Shown: positions 24,767-35,114 of the stretch, piece after piece
How positions within the stretch are numbered: position 1 is the first letter of the stretch
Layout of the letters: each line of letters opens with the position of its first letter
From: Staphylococcus simulans
GTDB taxonomy: Bacteria > Bacillota > Bacilli > Staphylococcales > Staphylococcaceae
Direction of reading: 5' to 3'
Length of the DNA stretch: 64,000 bases
NCBI RefSeq assembly: GCF_002994445.1
Contig: NZ_MRZJ01000008.1
Coordinates: 30,766-94,765, forward strand
Position numbers and translations under genes: made by a program
The notes under the pieces: model-generated
What the model saw: the letters and a program-made list of their open reading frames with translations, nothing else
What the model was told of the DNA's origin: nothing
The model's database searches: none

Positions 24767-24818
24767 AATAAGCGGCAAAGCTTTTCACTTTTATAGGTGA
24801 TCAGCTCTGCCGCTTATT
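24767..24818. terminator. Bidirectional terminator between DUF2529 and pyrG
   Basis: A 16-bp near-perfect stem (24767-24782 with 24803-24818, core AATAAGCGGCA) with a T-run after it on the plus strand. It serves the convergent DUF2529 and pyrG genes. Confidence 0.85.
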
Positions 24819-24844
24819 ATTTTTGTTCTCTTTTTATCAGCTTA

Positions 24845-26479
<1,635 letters not shown>

Positions 26480-26571
26480 TCAATTACATATAATTTGTAC
26501 ATTCCCATATTGCTTGTATACATGATAAGGCAAATATGCCTTAATCCACTGATAAAATAAGCTTTTAAAAA

Positions 26572-26614
26572 TAAAAAAACGCTCCCTCTCACATCTCATG
26601 TAAAGGGGGAGCGT
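26572..26614 (-). terminator. Intrinsic attenuator in the pyrG leader
   Basis: A stem of ACGCTCCC (26579-26586) with GGGAGCGT (26607-26614), followed on the minus strand by a run of seven Ts. In the transcript the first arm is pyrimidine-rich (GCUCCCCCUUU). It lies about 35 bases after the start of transcription at a GGGCUCC sequence. This is the layout of the CTP-sensing pyrG attenuator described in B. subtilis. It also probably ends rpoE read-through. Confidence 0.85.
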
Positions 26615-26642
26615 ATCATTTATACACGTTGTCCTAATTAAA

Positions 26643-26684
26643 GGAGCCCGAATAAAATTCTATCATTTTTCTAGAAAAAGTCAA
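26643..26684 (-). promoter_or_regulatory. pyrG promoter with GGGCTCC start
   Basis: On the minus strand -35 TTGACT (26684-26679), 16-base spacer, -10 TAGAAT (26662-26657), seven bases, then GGGCTCC (26649-26643) as the predicted transcript start. Starting with GGGC is required for the reiterative G addition seen at low CTP in B. subtilis pyrG. Confidence 0.8.
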
Positions 26685-26691
26685 TTATAAT

Positions 26692-27240
26692 TTACTCTTC
26701 ATCCGGCTCGTCATTGAAGTCTTCCGCATCTTCAAACATTTCTTCTGTTTCTTCTAATTCATCGTCATCTTCATCGATAACGATATCCTCTTCGCCGACT
26801 TCATCTTCTTCTTGAGGATCGTCTAAATCTTCTTCGTCGTCTTCAGCGTCCGCTTCAGCTCTTTCTTCATCTTCGGCTTCTTCTTCCTCTTCACCAAGAA
26901 GTTTAAGGTTTTTATCCTCTTCATCTTCTTCATCCAAGATGTCGAATTTTTGAATTGTAGGTGCGATTTTTTCTTCAATATCATCTACTGAATACCAGTC
27001 GCGCAATCCCCAATTATTTTCTCCGACATTAAGGAAACGACCGTCAGTATTTAAGTCCGTATAGAACTGAACAATACGATTCTCTAAATGTTCATCATCT
27101 TCATAATGTCCTAAAGCTTTAAATTCATCGATAATATCGTATAAATTCATTGTAGTCCCTTTTTCTTCTAATAGAGTATGGGCCATATCGATAAATGATT
27201 TTTCGTCTACCATTTCTTTTGTGTAATCTTGAATTTTCAT
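26692..27240 (-). CDS. rpoE: DNA-directed RNA polymerase subunit delta
   Basis: The Gram-positive delta subunit speeds promoter recycling and core release. The 182 residues comprise a folded N-terminal domain (about 1-95, with [23 protein letters not shown] and [10 protein letters not shown]) and a very acidic unstructured tail of mostly Asp and Glu (about 100-182), as expected. The pyrG promoter begins within eight bases of its stop. Gene order pyrG-rpoE is conserved with B. subtilis. Confidence 0.97.
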   Translation of the reverse strand: MKIQDYTKEMVDEKSFIDMAHTLLEEKGTTMNLYDIIDEFKALGHYEDDEHLENRIVQFYTDLNTDGRFLNVGENNWGLRDWYSVDDIEEKIAPTIQKFDILDEEDEEDKNLKLLGEEEEEAEDEERAEADAEDDEEDLDDPQEEDEVGEEDIVIDEDDDELEETEEMFEDAEDFNDEPDEE

Positions 27241-27377
27241 ATGTTCTATTACTCCCTTTCAAAGGCTTTATCAATTCAATCACAAGTTTAGTTACATCTC
27301 ATGTTAACAAATGTAAATTATAAATGACAATGTCTTATTTCGCAATGCTAATGATGATTCTTTTTTACCATTCGCTA

Positions 27378-28238
27378 TTAATAAACAATATACTTTTCAA
27401 ACTTCACATAATCCTCTGTCTGTAAAGTCTCGACAAAGTTGCTGTTCAAACAAAGTTGTTTTAATTCATTATGTTCTCCGAATAAAACGATATCAAGCAC
27501 ATCAATGTCTGGATAATTTTTTCTGATATATGTTGCTAATTGGCGCAATGCACTTTCTGCGATACCTTTATGACGTTGTGCTTTATCGACTTCAATTCCT
27601 CTGATATGCATACGGTTTTCTGTCGCTTGCAGTGCAATGAAGCCTGCTTTCTTACCGTCCAGCATTAAATGGACCGTATCAATTTCTTTGTCCGGCTGTT
27701 CTTCTGGTGCTTTTAATTTTAAAGAAGATACATATTTAGAATCTAAATCTAAATAATACAAGCGTTCTTCTCCGATCGGCCCTTCTTGTTTAGTAGCAGT
27801 ATGCATAAAGCCCGCACGTTCATATACATTCCATGCTGCTTTATTCTCAGCATCCACCACTAAATAAAGGTGGTTGAAATCACTATACAGCGATTGAACA
27901 TAATTCGGCAGATTCATCATGATTTTAGTGCCATAGCCGTTGCCTTGGTACTTTTCATTAATAGACAAAGAACGTACATAAACGACATGTTCAGGTGTAT
28001 CGTAACCTTCGTGCTGATAATATTGATGCAGTACAAAGAAGCCGACCACTGCCCCTTCTTTATTAATCGCAATATTTGCAATGCGATCTTTATCTTTAAG
28101 TGCATCATCTAAGACTTGAATCGGCAGTGATGAATAAATCTGCTGACGTTCTGATAATTCAAAGTTCACAACTTCTTGGTAATATTTTGGTTGGTATGGT
28201 GTTACAATAATATCTTCATATTGCTTGCTATGTTTCAT
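27378..28238 (-). CDS. Tandem GNAT-domain acetyltransferase
   Basis: A 286-residue protein with two GNAT folds. The first (about 10-165) has the acetyl-CoA loop VRSLSINEKYQGNGYGTKIM and NKAAWNVYERAGF. The second (about 175-286) has MHIRGIEVDKAQRHKGIAESALRQL. Both keep a Q/R-x-x-G-x-G/A type pyrophosphate loop. The substrate is unknown. Start at ATG 28238 follows GGGGA. Location next to rpoE is shared with S. aureus from memory. Confidence 0.85.
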   Translation of the reverse strand: MKHSKQYEDIIVTPYQPKYYQEVVNFELSERQQIYSSLPIQVLDDALKDKDRIANIAINKEGAVVGFFVLHQYYQHEGYDTPEHVVYVRSLSINEKYQGNGYGTKIMMNLPNYVQSLYSDFNHLYLVVDAENKAAWNVYERAGFMHTATKQEGPIGEERLYYLDLDSKYVSSLKLKAPEEQPDKEIDTVHLMLDGKKAGFIALQATENRMHIRGIEVDKAQRHKGIAESALRQLATYIRKNYPDIDVLDIVLFGEHNELKQLCLNSNFVETLQTEDYVKFEKYIVY

Positions 28239-28295
28239 AATATCCCCTACATTTCTAATTTACTACAAGTTCAATTAGTGTTTCCCTACTCTCTA

Positions 28296-28658
28296 TTATA
28301 AGAAACAATTAGATAACCAATTGACACCGTATTGGTCTCTCACTTGCCCGTGCATCGCATTGAAAAAAGTTTTAGCAATCGGCATATGCGGATCTCCGTT
28401 TTCACTCAATGCATCATAAACACGTTGTTGTTCTGACGCCTCTTCGAATGTCAAAATCAGGTTCACATTTTCATTGCTGAAAGGTTTGCCGTAATTGCTT
28501 GAAATATGCAGAACCATTTGTTCATTCACATGCACTTCAGCATGAAGTACTATATCTTTTTGCTGATTTAATATTTTTGTTTCTCCGCCGAATACATGTT
28601 GATAGAATTCTGCTGCTTGCCCTGCATTTTCGACGATAAGGTATGGACTCAATTTCAT
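28296..28658 (-). CDS. VOC (glyoxalase/PhnB-like) family protein
   Basis: A 120-residue single-module vicinal-oxygen-chelate protein: MKLSPYLIVENAGQAAEFYQHVFGGE at the N-terminus and KTFFNAMHGQVRDQYGVNWL at the C-terminus are PhnB/DUF3861-like signatures. Substrate unknown. The first in-frame ATG (28679) overlaps the GAGGAG ribosome-binding site, so the ATG at 28658 is preferred although its 13-base spacing is long. Divergent from coaW. Confidence 0.8.
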   Translation of the reverse strand: MKLSPYLIVENAGQAAEFYQHVFGGETKILNQQKDIVLHAEVHVNEQMVLHISSNYGKPFSNENVNLILTFEEASEQQRVYDALSENGDPHMPIAKTFFNAMHGQVRDQYGVNWLSNCFL

Positions 28659-28751
28659 TTTATATCGTACACTCCTCATTTTTGCTTTTTTCTTTACATT
28701 TTGATTATACTATTAATGATTACGTCTTATACATATATTTGAGGTGAAAAC

Positions 28752-29561
28752 ATGAAAATCGGTATTGATGCAGGTGGGACATTAATTAAAATTGTTGAGA
28801 TTGAAAACGGGCAGCGTAATTTCCGCACTGAACCTTCTGATGATTTATCAAAAGTAATCGACTGGTTGAATCATCAATCTTGTACGAACGTCACATTAAC
28901 AGGCGGGAAAGCCAAACTCATTCAAAAGCAATTGAATTTCCCTTCAAAAGAATTCGTAGAATTCGATGCGTCCTCTAAAGGATTAGAAGTATTTCTTGAA
29001 GAACAAGGCCATTATTTATCTGATTATATCTTCGCAAACGTCGGAACAGGCACTTCCATGCACTATTCAGACGGAAAGTCTCAAAAACGTGTCGGCGGTA
29101 TCGGTGCTGGCGGCGGTATGATTCAAGGTCTCGGTTATCTCTTATCAGGGATTACAGACTACACTGAATTGACAAATACAGCCCAACAAGGCGATCGCGA
29201 ATACATCGATTTAAAAGTAAAACACATTTATAAAAACAGCGAACCGCCGATTCCAGGAGATTTAACAGCTGCCAATTTCGGTCATGTCTTGCATAATTTG
29301 GATAAAGACTTAACCCCTGCTGACAAACTTGCCTCTGTGATGGGTGTGGTCGGCGAAGTCGTAACAACGATGGCCATTACCCTTGCACGCGAGTCGCATA
29401 CTGAAAATGTTGTCTATATCGGTTCTTCCTTCAACAATAATCCTCTGTTAAGAAAAGTTGTTGAAGATTATACTGTATTGCGCGGATTCAAACCTTACTA
29501 TATCGAACATGGTGCTTTCTCAGGCGCATTAGGCAGTGTCTATTTAGGCAATCAAGAGTAA
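28752..29561 (+). CDS. coaW: Type II pantothenate kinase
   Basis: Phosphorylates pantothenate in the first step of coenzyme A synthesis. The 269 residues have the ASKHA fold: phosphate-1 loop [29 protein letters not shown], and [22 protein letters not shown]. This is the staphylococcal feedback-resistant type II enzyme rather than CoaA or CoaX. A GAGGTG site sits seven bases before ATG 28752. Confidence 0.96.
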   Translation: MKIGIDAGGTLIKIVEIENGQRNFRTEPSDDLSKVIDWLNHQSCTNVTLTGGKAKLIQKQLNFPSKEFVEFDASSKGLEVFLEEQGHYLSDYIFANVGTGTSMHYSDGKSQKRVGGIGAGGGMIQGLGYLLSGITDYTELTNTAQQGDREYIDLKVKHIYKNSEPPIPGDLTAANFGHVLHNLDKDLTPADKLASVMGVVGEVVTTMAITLARESHTENVVYIGSSFNNNPLLRKVVEDYTVLRGFKPYYIEHGAFSGALGSVYLGNQE

Positions 29562-29565
29562 TTAA

Positions 29566-29618
29566 AAATAAGGAGATACGGTTGATAGTTATCTGCTATC
29601 ACCTTATCCCCTTATTTT
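29566..29618. terminator. Terminator between coaW and the DUF2750 gene
   Basis: Outer stem 29566-29574 (AAAATAAGG) with 29610-29618, enclosing a smaller hairpin GATAG-TTATCTG-CTATC; poly-T follows on the plus strand. It probably serves both convergent genes. Confidence 0.75.
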
Positions 29619-29619
29619 T

Positions 29620-30285
29620 TTAATATGATAATTCGTTTTTAAGTGTTTGTGCTGAAACGATTGAACCTACCACACCAGGTTTTAAGTTGACGCCGACTGC
29701 ACGGTCTTCATCTCTTAATTGTTCTAACCATTCACTGAATACTTCACCTTCTACTTGTTCAACGTCGCATTCTTCAAAGTCTTCATCGCGGAATTTCAAT
29801 GCTGAACGGTAATCGCTCCATACCGGCATCAAATTCGGTTTATCTTCACCGTTATCACTGATGATAATGAATTGTTTATTGCCTTTATGTGTTAAACCGA
29901 ACACCTCATCTGATTGTGCAGTAATTCGTGAAAATTCTACAACACGGATGCGGTCAAGTTCTGTCATCAATTTATCTGTAGCTTCATAAATATCAATAAA
30001 ATGACCATCCACATCATCTGTAACATTGACTAATACTTTATCGCCTTTATCAAACAAATCATCTAATTCACATGTCACAAAACGATCTAAGTCTCTTGAA
30101 ATAATTTTATCGTATGCATCTGTACGATTTTCAAAATAAGCTTCTGCTAATTCTTTTCTTGTCCAAAATAAAGCGACCGCATCGTCTCCTACATTTCTGC
30201 GAACCATTTTTCTATCTTTAATCGCTATATAATATGTTTCATTAACAAGAAGGTCTTTAAAAAATCTTTCATGTCTATAATCCAT
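29620..30285 (-). CDS. DUF2750-like protein, two tandem modules
   Basis: A 221-residue acidic soluble protein of unknown function. Residues about 5-95 and 115-205 look like repeats of one module: each runs from an RHERF/RVVEF helix through a strand block and a W-T/S-x-x-x-x-A segment to a V-N strand (KVLVNVT and AVGVNLK). The pattern fits DUF2750, but I assign it from memory. A TTG codon lies two codons upstream; ATG 30285 is chosen. Neighbours give no functional hint. Confidence 0.65.
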   Translation of the reverse strand: MDYRHERFFKDLLVNETYYIAIKDRKMVRRNVGDDAVALFWTRKELAEAYFENRTDAYDKIISRDLDRFVTCELDDLFDKGDKVLVNVTDDVDGHFIDIYEATDKLMTELDRIRVVEFSRITAQSDEVFGLTHKGNKQFIIISDNGEDKPNLMPVWSDYRSALKFRDEDFEECDVEQVEGEVFSEWLEQLRDEDRAVGVNLKPGVVGSIVSAQTLKNELSY

Positions 30286-30371
30286 AATCAACCTACTTTC
30301 TCTTTAGTTGTGCATCAATGCAAATATAAAATAATTAACTTTATCAGTCAATCTAATGTGCTTAAGACAAA

Positions 30372-30411
30372 TCAAAAACAGCGAGCCTCTCTTTTAGACG
30401 ACTCGCTGTTT
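30372..30411 (-). terminator. Terminator after the M20/ATP-grasp gene
   Basis: A 10-bp stem AAACAGCGAG (30376-30385) with CTCGCTGTTT (30402-30411). A T-rich tail follows on the minus strand, six bases past the stop. Confidence 0.85.
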
Positions 30412-30416
30412 ATTGA

Positions 30417-32804
30417 TTAAGATTCAATTTCTTTTAAGAATGCTTTTTCGTTTAATTCGATTTCTTCTCTTGAACTGCCGTGCCAAATACAAGCAAAACG
30501 TGAATTGACTTTATCTTTGCCGTACCAATCACCATCATAGTATGATAATGGATAAATTTTACCTTGGCGAACATATTTCATAATAGTACGGTAGAATTTC
30601 GTATTATCACCTTTTGAGAAGTAGCTGTAGAATTTATGATAATCTCCTGTCAATTCATCATCTAACAGCAGCATGCTAGTAGATCCATTTTGACGGAAGT
30701 TCAAATCAATTGCATAAACATCGCCGTATTTATCATAAAGCAAATCAAAACCTGCGACACCATAGAAACCGTGACTGATACCGATTTCCATAATTTCACG
30801 GCCTGCTTCAATTACAGCTTGCGGTACTTCTTCTACAGGCACGCTTTGGTTGCCGTTATAGAATCCATACTCATTCGTCAACTGTTCTGTCGTACCAAGA
30901 TATTTCAATCCAAGCTGATCTGAATAAGCAAATTGCACACAGTAGTTCGCAATAGCTTCGATTTTCTGCTCGATAATAATTGTATCTGTTTCCTCTGTTG
31001 CTTTATGAATACGATCGATAGCTTTATTTAAATCCTCTTGATTATAACAAATCATAACACCGTAACCGCCTGCTGTAGGCAAGTCATCGCCTGGTTTCAA
31101 CACAATCGGCAACGGCCATTGTTTAACCGCTTCTTCAAAATCTTCTATTGCTACAACTTCACGTTTCGGCAAATACTTGCCATTGGTCCACTCTGGAATA
31201 CGTGCTTTATTATTCAACGCAACAAAAGTATCTTTATCTAATGCATAATCCTCTTTTGGTACAAGTTCTTCACTATGCACATATTGGAAGTAGATTTTCT
31301 TGCCTTCTTCTTTAGGTAAAGATTTCAGCAAGTGTTCATAGCTTGCTTGATTATGGAATTTATAAACATTGCTTGGTACTTCTTTGCCGACTTCATTGAA
31401 TAGCTGCTGCAGTTTATCTGTAACACTTGCTTCATGCACAATGACCGGCATTTTATTCGCAATCAGCAATTCTCGTCCAGTTAAGAAGTTCGATTGATGT
31501 TCATCTGGTTCTAACCAAGGGTTAGAGACATATGAAGGTCTTGAAGTATACACAATCGAATCATCATATAAATCACTTAATGTGACTTTCGGCTGTTCAG
31601 AGTGCTTTCTGAACTCTTTTAAAGAAGCTTGTTTTACTTTTCTGACATGCTGCTCTTTTATTTCTCTCAGCAATTCGTTGTTTTGAATCAAGTCCAGTCC
31701 CATCAGTGCAATAATTTGAGCACCTTTGATTAAAGCACTGTCCCCATGATCGCTTGCGGCAGCCTCTTTGAATTTATACGTATGGCCGACTAAGTTGCTC
31801 GGTCCGATTTTAATATGTGCATGCAATGTAGGAACAACATGGCTGACGTTGCCTGTATCTGTTGAACCGTATCCGAAATCATCTTCGCTGACTTCTTCGC
31901 CTTCTTTTCTGGCATAATAAGCAAACAACTCATCTAATTTAGGTGTCAAAATGAATTCGTTTACGCCGTTTTGAATCGGTTTGAATTCATAATCACAGCC
32001 TGTTTGGATAGCTGCACCTTGTGCAATCTGTCCGACACGATGTGTTAATACATCTAAATCTTTACGTGTTGTTGCTCGCGTATAGAATCGTGCATGTGTG
32101 AAATCAGGAATAATATTGGCTGCTTGTCCGCCATCTAAAATCACACCGTGAACACGTTCTGATTTCTTGATTTGCTGACGTAATTGCGCCACACCATTAA
32201 AGTAGCTGATCATTGCATCTAAAGCATTGATTGCTTCATTTGCATTTTCAGAAGCATGTGCACTTTTACCGTAAAATTTAATATCTAATACATCCACAGC
32301 AAGTGTATGGATTGTTTTATATGTTTCATTGCCCGGGTGCAGCATTAAAGCTACATCCAACTGATCAATCACACCAGCTTTTACATAGCTGGCTTTGGCA
32401 CTGCCGTTTTCTCCGCCTTCTTCAGCAGGACAGCCTAATACCACAACTTTGCCGCCGACTTCATCGATTACTTGTTTCAATGCGATACCTGCAAGCACGC
32501 TCGTTGTACCGATGATATTATGGCCGCATGCATGTCCTAAGCCCGGAAGCGCATCATATTCTGCAAGGAAACCGATGGTTGGGCCAGGTTTATGACTGTT
32601 GTATTCTGCAATAAATCCTGTTGGGTGACCAGCAATATCTTGTTCAATCTCAAATCCATATTCTGTTAATTCTTGCATCAAAACCCCAGAAGCAAATACT
32701 TCTTGGTTTCCAAGTTCTGGTCTTTCGTGAATTTTGTGACTAATACCAATAAATTCTGACTGTTTATCTTTAATAAATTTTTCAATTTGTGTTTCAAATG
32801 ACAT
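30417..32804 (-). CDS. M20-family amidohydrolase fused to an ATP-grasp domain
   Basis: A 795-residue two-enzyme protein. Residues 1-385 form an M20D-type metallohydrolase: the metal site is DALPGLGHACGHN (about 84-96), the catalytic glutamates are in CPAEEGGENG (125-134), and the dimerisation lid carries KSAHASENANEA. Residues 540-770 form an ATP-grasp fold: lysine in PLPIVLKPGDD, glycine loop TAGGYGV, IIIEQKIEA, and metal-binding AGFDLLYDKYGDVYAIDLNFRQNGS. Residues 400-540 are probably the pre-ATP-grasp part. Start 32804 has GGGAG eight bases upstream. Hydrolase and ligase substrates are unknown. Confidence 0.85.
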   Translation of the reverse strand: MSFETQIEKFIKDKQSEFIGISHKIHERPELGNQEVFASGVLMQELTEYGFEIEQDIAGHPTGFIAEYNSHKPGPTIGFLAEYDALPGLGHACGHNIIGTTSVLAGIALKQVIDEVGGKVVVLGCPAEEGGENGSAKASYVKAGVIDQLDVALMLHPGNETYKTIHTLAVDVLDIKFYGKSAHASENANEAINALDAMISYFNGVAQLRQQIKKSERVHGVILDGGQAANIIPDFTHARFYTRATTRKDLDVLTHRVGQIAQGAAIQTGCDYEFKPIQNGVNEFILTPKLDELFAYYARKEGEEVSEDDFGYGSTDTGNVSHVVPTLHAHIKIGPSNLVGHTYKFKEAAASDHGDSALIKGAQIIALMGLDLIQNNELLREIKEQHVRKVKQASLKEFRKHSEQPKVTLSDLYDDSIVYTSRPSYVSNPWLEPDEHQSNFLTGRELLIANKMPVIVHEASVTDKLQQLFNEVGKEVPSNVYKFHNQASYEHLLKSLPKEEGKKIYFQYVHSEELVPKEDYALDKDTFVALNNKARIPEWTNGKYLPKREVVAIEDFEEAVKQWPLPIVLKPGDDLPTAGGYGVMICYNQEDLNKAIDRIHKATEETDTIIIEQKIEAIANYCVQFAYSDQLGLKYLGTTEQLTNEYGFYNGNQSVPVEEVPQAVIEAGREIMEIGISHGFYGVAGFDLLYDKYGDVYAIDLNFRQNGSTSMLLLDDELTGDYHKFYSYFSKGDNTKFYRTIMKYVRQGKIYPLSYYDGDWYGKDKVNSRFACIWHGSSREEIELNEKAFLKEIES

Positions 32805-32843
32805 TTCCATGGCTCCCTTTATTTTCAAAGCTATAAGTTACAC

Positions 32844-32896
32844 AGAGGTTGAAATAACACAATTTGGAACGCTTTTTCACCACGTTCCAAACCTCT
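32844..32896 (-). repeat. Nested inverted repeats in the M20/ATP-grasp leader
   Basis: An outer 7-bp pair (AGAGGTT 32844-32850 with AACCTCT 32890-32896) surrounds a 9-bp pair (TTTGGAACG 32863-32871 with CGTTCCAAA 32883-32891). The two share one or two bases, so they could be alternative or stacked structures. Located 40 bases upstream of the gene start on the minus strand. Confidence 0.65.
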
Positions 32897-33033
32897 TTTA
32901 TATCTTTATCAGTAAATTCGATTACTAAACATTTTAAAGGTTTTTAAGTGCTTTGTCATCCTTTTTCTCAATTTTCAACAAATTCATTCCGAGTAAACCG
33001 ATAATATTTTCGCAAAAAGTGGAAACCTACAAA

Positions 33034-33062
33034 TTGTAAAAGCCCTTTCCCCTTGTTACAAT
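33034..33062 (+). promoter_or_regulatory. luxS promoter
   Basis: -35 TTGTAA (33034-33039), 17-base spacer, -10 TACAAT (33057-33062), about 33 bases ahead of the luxS start codon. Confidence 0.75.
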
Positions 33063-33094
33063 AGGGAATGAATAATTCAAGGAGGTTACAAGTT

Positions 33095-33559
33095 ATGCCT
33101 AAAATGAACGTTGAAAGTTTCAATTTAGATCATACAAAAGTTGTTGCACCATTCGTACGCTTAGCAGGTACAAAAGAAGGTCAAAGCGGAGATGTTATTA
33201 AGAAATACGATATTCGTTTCAAACAACCGAACAAAGAACACATGAAAATGCCTGGAATGCACTCATTAGAGCATTTAATGGCTGAAAATATCAGAAACCA
33301 CACAGACAAAGTTGTAGACTTAAGTCCAATGGGCTGCCAAACTGGTTTCTACGTTTCATTCATCAACCATGATGATTACGAAGATGTATTAAACATCATC
33401 GAAGCAACATTAAAAGATGCTGTTGCAGCAACTGAAGTTCCAGCTGATAACGAAGTACAATGCGGCTGGGCTGCAAGCCACTCTTTAGAAGATGCACAAA
33501 AAATCGCAAAAGAAATGTTAGAAAAACGCGACCAATGGGACAAAATCTTCAGCGAATAA
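33095..33559 (+). CDS. luxS: S-ribosylhomocysteine lyase
   Basis: Cleaves S-ribosylhomocysteine to homocysteine and DPD (precursor of AI-2) in the activated methyl cycle. The 154 residues have the metal ligands in HSLEHL (His56, His60) and Cys123 (VQCGWAASH), and the catalytic Cys81 in [10 protein letters not shown]. Start at 33095 (MPKMNVESF) has AAGGAGG nine bases before it, matching S. aureus; the upstream extension is not used. Monocistronic with its own promoter and terminator. Confidence 0.98.
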   Translation: MPKMNVESFNLDHTKVVAPFVRLAGTKEGQSGDVIKKYDIRFKQPNKEHMKMPGMHSLEHLMAENIRNHTDKVVDLSPMGCQTGFYVSFINHDDYEDVLNIIEATLKDAVAATEVPADNEVQCGWAASHSLEDAQKIAKEMLEKRDQWDKIFSE

Positions 33560-33595
33560 TCTGCAGATTGTATTTCTCAAAAGACGTTAAACTAT

Positions 33596-33650
33596 AAGAA
33601 AACAGCACTGATAGCGCAGTACCGCTCATTATCAGTGCTGTTTTCTTATG
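33596..33650. terminator. Bidirectional terminator between luxS and the FmhA-like gene
   Basis: A 17-bp perfect stem (33596-33612 with 33631-33647, core AACAGCACTGAT). Serves two convergent genes. Confidence 0.9.
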
Positions 33651-33671
33651 TTGAGTCATTATGAACTGTAA

Positions 33672-34931
33672 TTAGTTTTCTTTTTGTTTCAATTTATCAA
33701 TCAGCAGCGATAATTTATAAACCAACGGTCTGATTGGTTTAATAAAGTCTCCGACATATTCTTCTACATGTGCATTGAAGCCTTCTTTGAATTTTTGTAC
33801 ACCATAATCTTCAGCTTCTTTAGAGAAGTCCCCTGTTACACCATAGAAATTATAACGATCGATGCCTTTTTTCTTCGCAAATTTAATCATATCCCATTGT
33901 AAACGGTACGCACCCATAAAGGCATTGTATTCAGGGTTTGAACCGCTGGATAAATAATACACTTCATGTTCGTTGTAAAGGTACAGCGCCGCTGCGAGAT
34001 TTAAAATATTACCGTCTTTTTCTGCCATAGCTTGCGTTTCATTGATTTTTCGCTCATTACTGTCAAATTGCTGCTGCAGCTGATTGGCTTTACCTTTAGA
34101 TTTCTTAGAATTCGGATTTTCTTTTAATTTCTCATTGATTTCATCTAGTTGTCCCTGCAGTTCCATCCGCTTGTCTTGCAGTTCTTTCAAATAATTATGT
34201 AAATCAATATATGCTAATTTTAAGAAACCGCGATTGCCGTAAGTTTTCTGCATTTGTTTAAAGTAATCTAATCCTCTGAAAGTGAAACCATGTTTTTCTT
34301 CAGCCATTTTAAACAATTCAAAGAATAAAGGTGTTTCATCAATCGATAAAGTTCTGACCTGTACACCCATTTCATAGGTTTTTTTAATGTTGCGTCTTGT
34401 TTGATAGTCCATTTCATTCAGAAGCTGTGTTTCTGATTTTCCTTTCAAATCCAAAACTGACAACCATCTGATTTGGCTCATTGACGAGTAGCCTATTGAA
34501 TAGCCCTGATGAACATAACCGAGCTTTTTCAAAGTATCCATCAATGCATGATTATTATAACTTTCAATGATTTCTCCATCTGCTTCTCTGACACTAGCTA
34601 ATACATAAGGGTCAACTAATACATATAATGCATTCTGCTTTTTCAAATACAATGTCAAAGACGCAAAGAAGTATTCTACTAATTTCAAATCATTGAAATC
34701 CATCACTGGTCCGCGGTGTGTATAAAAGTATTTAAAAAACTTCATACTGCGGGCTTCAGTTAACAAACAAGCTGCGATCACTTGATTATTATCATCTTTT
34801 ACACCTACTAAATGCACATCTTTGTGGAGCTTATTACGGTTGTGGTAATGCCGTGCTGATTGTGTATAGTGTGAAAAATGATTTTTTGTAAAATTTCCAA
34901 ACTCTTCTTCAGTTAAATTTGTAAAGTGCAT
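33672..34931 (-). CDS. fmhA: FemABX-family peptidoglycan cross-bridge aminoacyltransferase, FmhA-like
   Basis: Adds an amino acid from aminoacyl-tRNA to the lipid II interpeptide bridge at the inner membrane face. The 419 residues have the two GNAT-like FemABX subdomains (CLLTEARSMKFFKYFYTHRGPVMDF; YQTRRNIKKTYEMGV) and the characteristic antiparallel coiled coil (about 245-305, ELQDKRMELQGQLDEINEKL). They end VKF-type FNAHVEEYVGDFIKPIRPLVYK. Segments such as NHF-x-HYTQS, TEARSMKF and LSSGSNPEYNAFMGAY match remembered FmhA more than FemA or FemB. FmhA is reported to insert serine; that activity here is inferred. Confidence 0.85.
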   Translation of the reverse strand: MHFTNLTEEEFGNFTKNHFSHYTQSARHYHNRNKLHKDVHLVGVKDDNNQVIAACLLTEARSMKFFKYFYTHRGPVMDFNDLKLVEYFFASLTLYLKKQNALYVLVDPYVLASVREADGEIIESYNNHALMDTLKKLGYVHQGYSIGYSSMSQIRWLSVLDLKGKSETQLLNEMDYQTRRNIKKTYEMGVQVRTLSIDETPLFFELFKMAEEKHGFTFRGLDYFKQMQKTYGNRGFLKLAYIDLHNYLKELQDKRMELQGQLDEINEKLKENPNSKKSKGKANQLQQQFDSNERKINETQAMAEKDGNILNLAAALYLYNEHEVYYLSSGSNPEYNAFMGAYRLQWDMIKFAKKKGIDRYNFYGVTGDFSKEAEDYGVQKFKEGFNAHVEEYVGDFIKPIRPLVYKLSLLIDKLKQKEN

Positions 34932-35049
34932 GGTGTATCTCCTTTGTTGTTTTGTCGCTTATTTTAACAGTATCATTACTTCAAAATTTACACAACAAAG
35001 TAGCGTAATATTGTTTATTATTGTCATACTTTAACCGAATTTAACTATG

Positions 35050-35092
35050 AAAAAATGCTGTTCTTAATCTTTTCTACAATTAAGAACAGCAT
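35050..35092 (-). terminator. deoC terminator
   Basis: A 14-bp perfect stem ATGCTGTTCTTAAT (35055-35068 with 35079-35092), ending in a T-run on the minus strand. Confidence 0.9.
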
Positions 35093-35114
35093 CTTTATCA
35101 AAATTTATTAAGTT

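Noticed and set aside
26692..26990. Low-complexity acidic stretch in rpoE as a possible frameshift or repeat expansion
   Set aside because: A long Asp/Glu tail is normal for RNA polymerase delta subunits.
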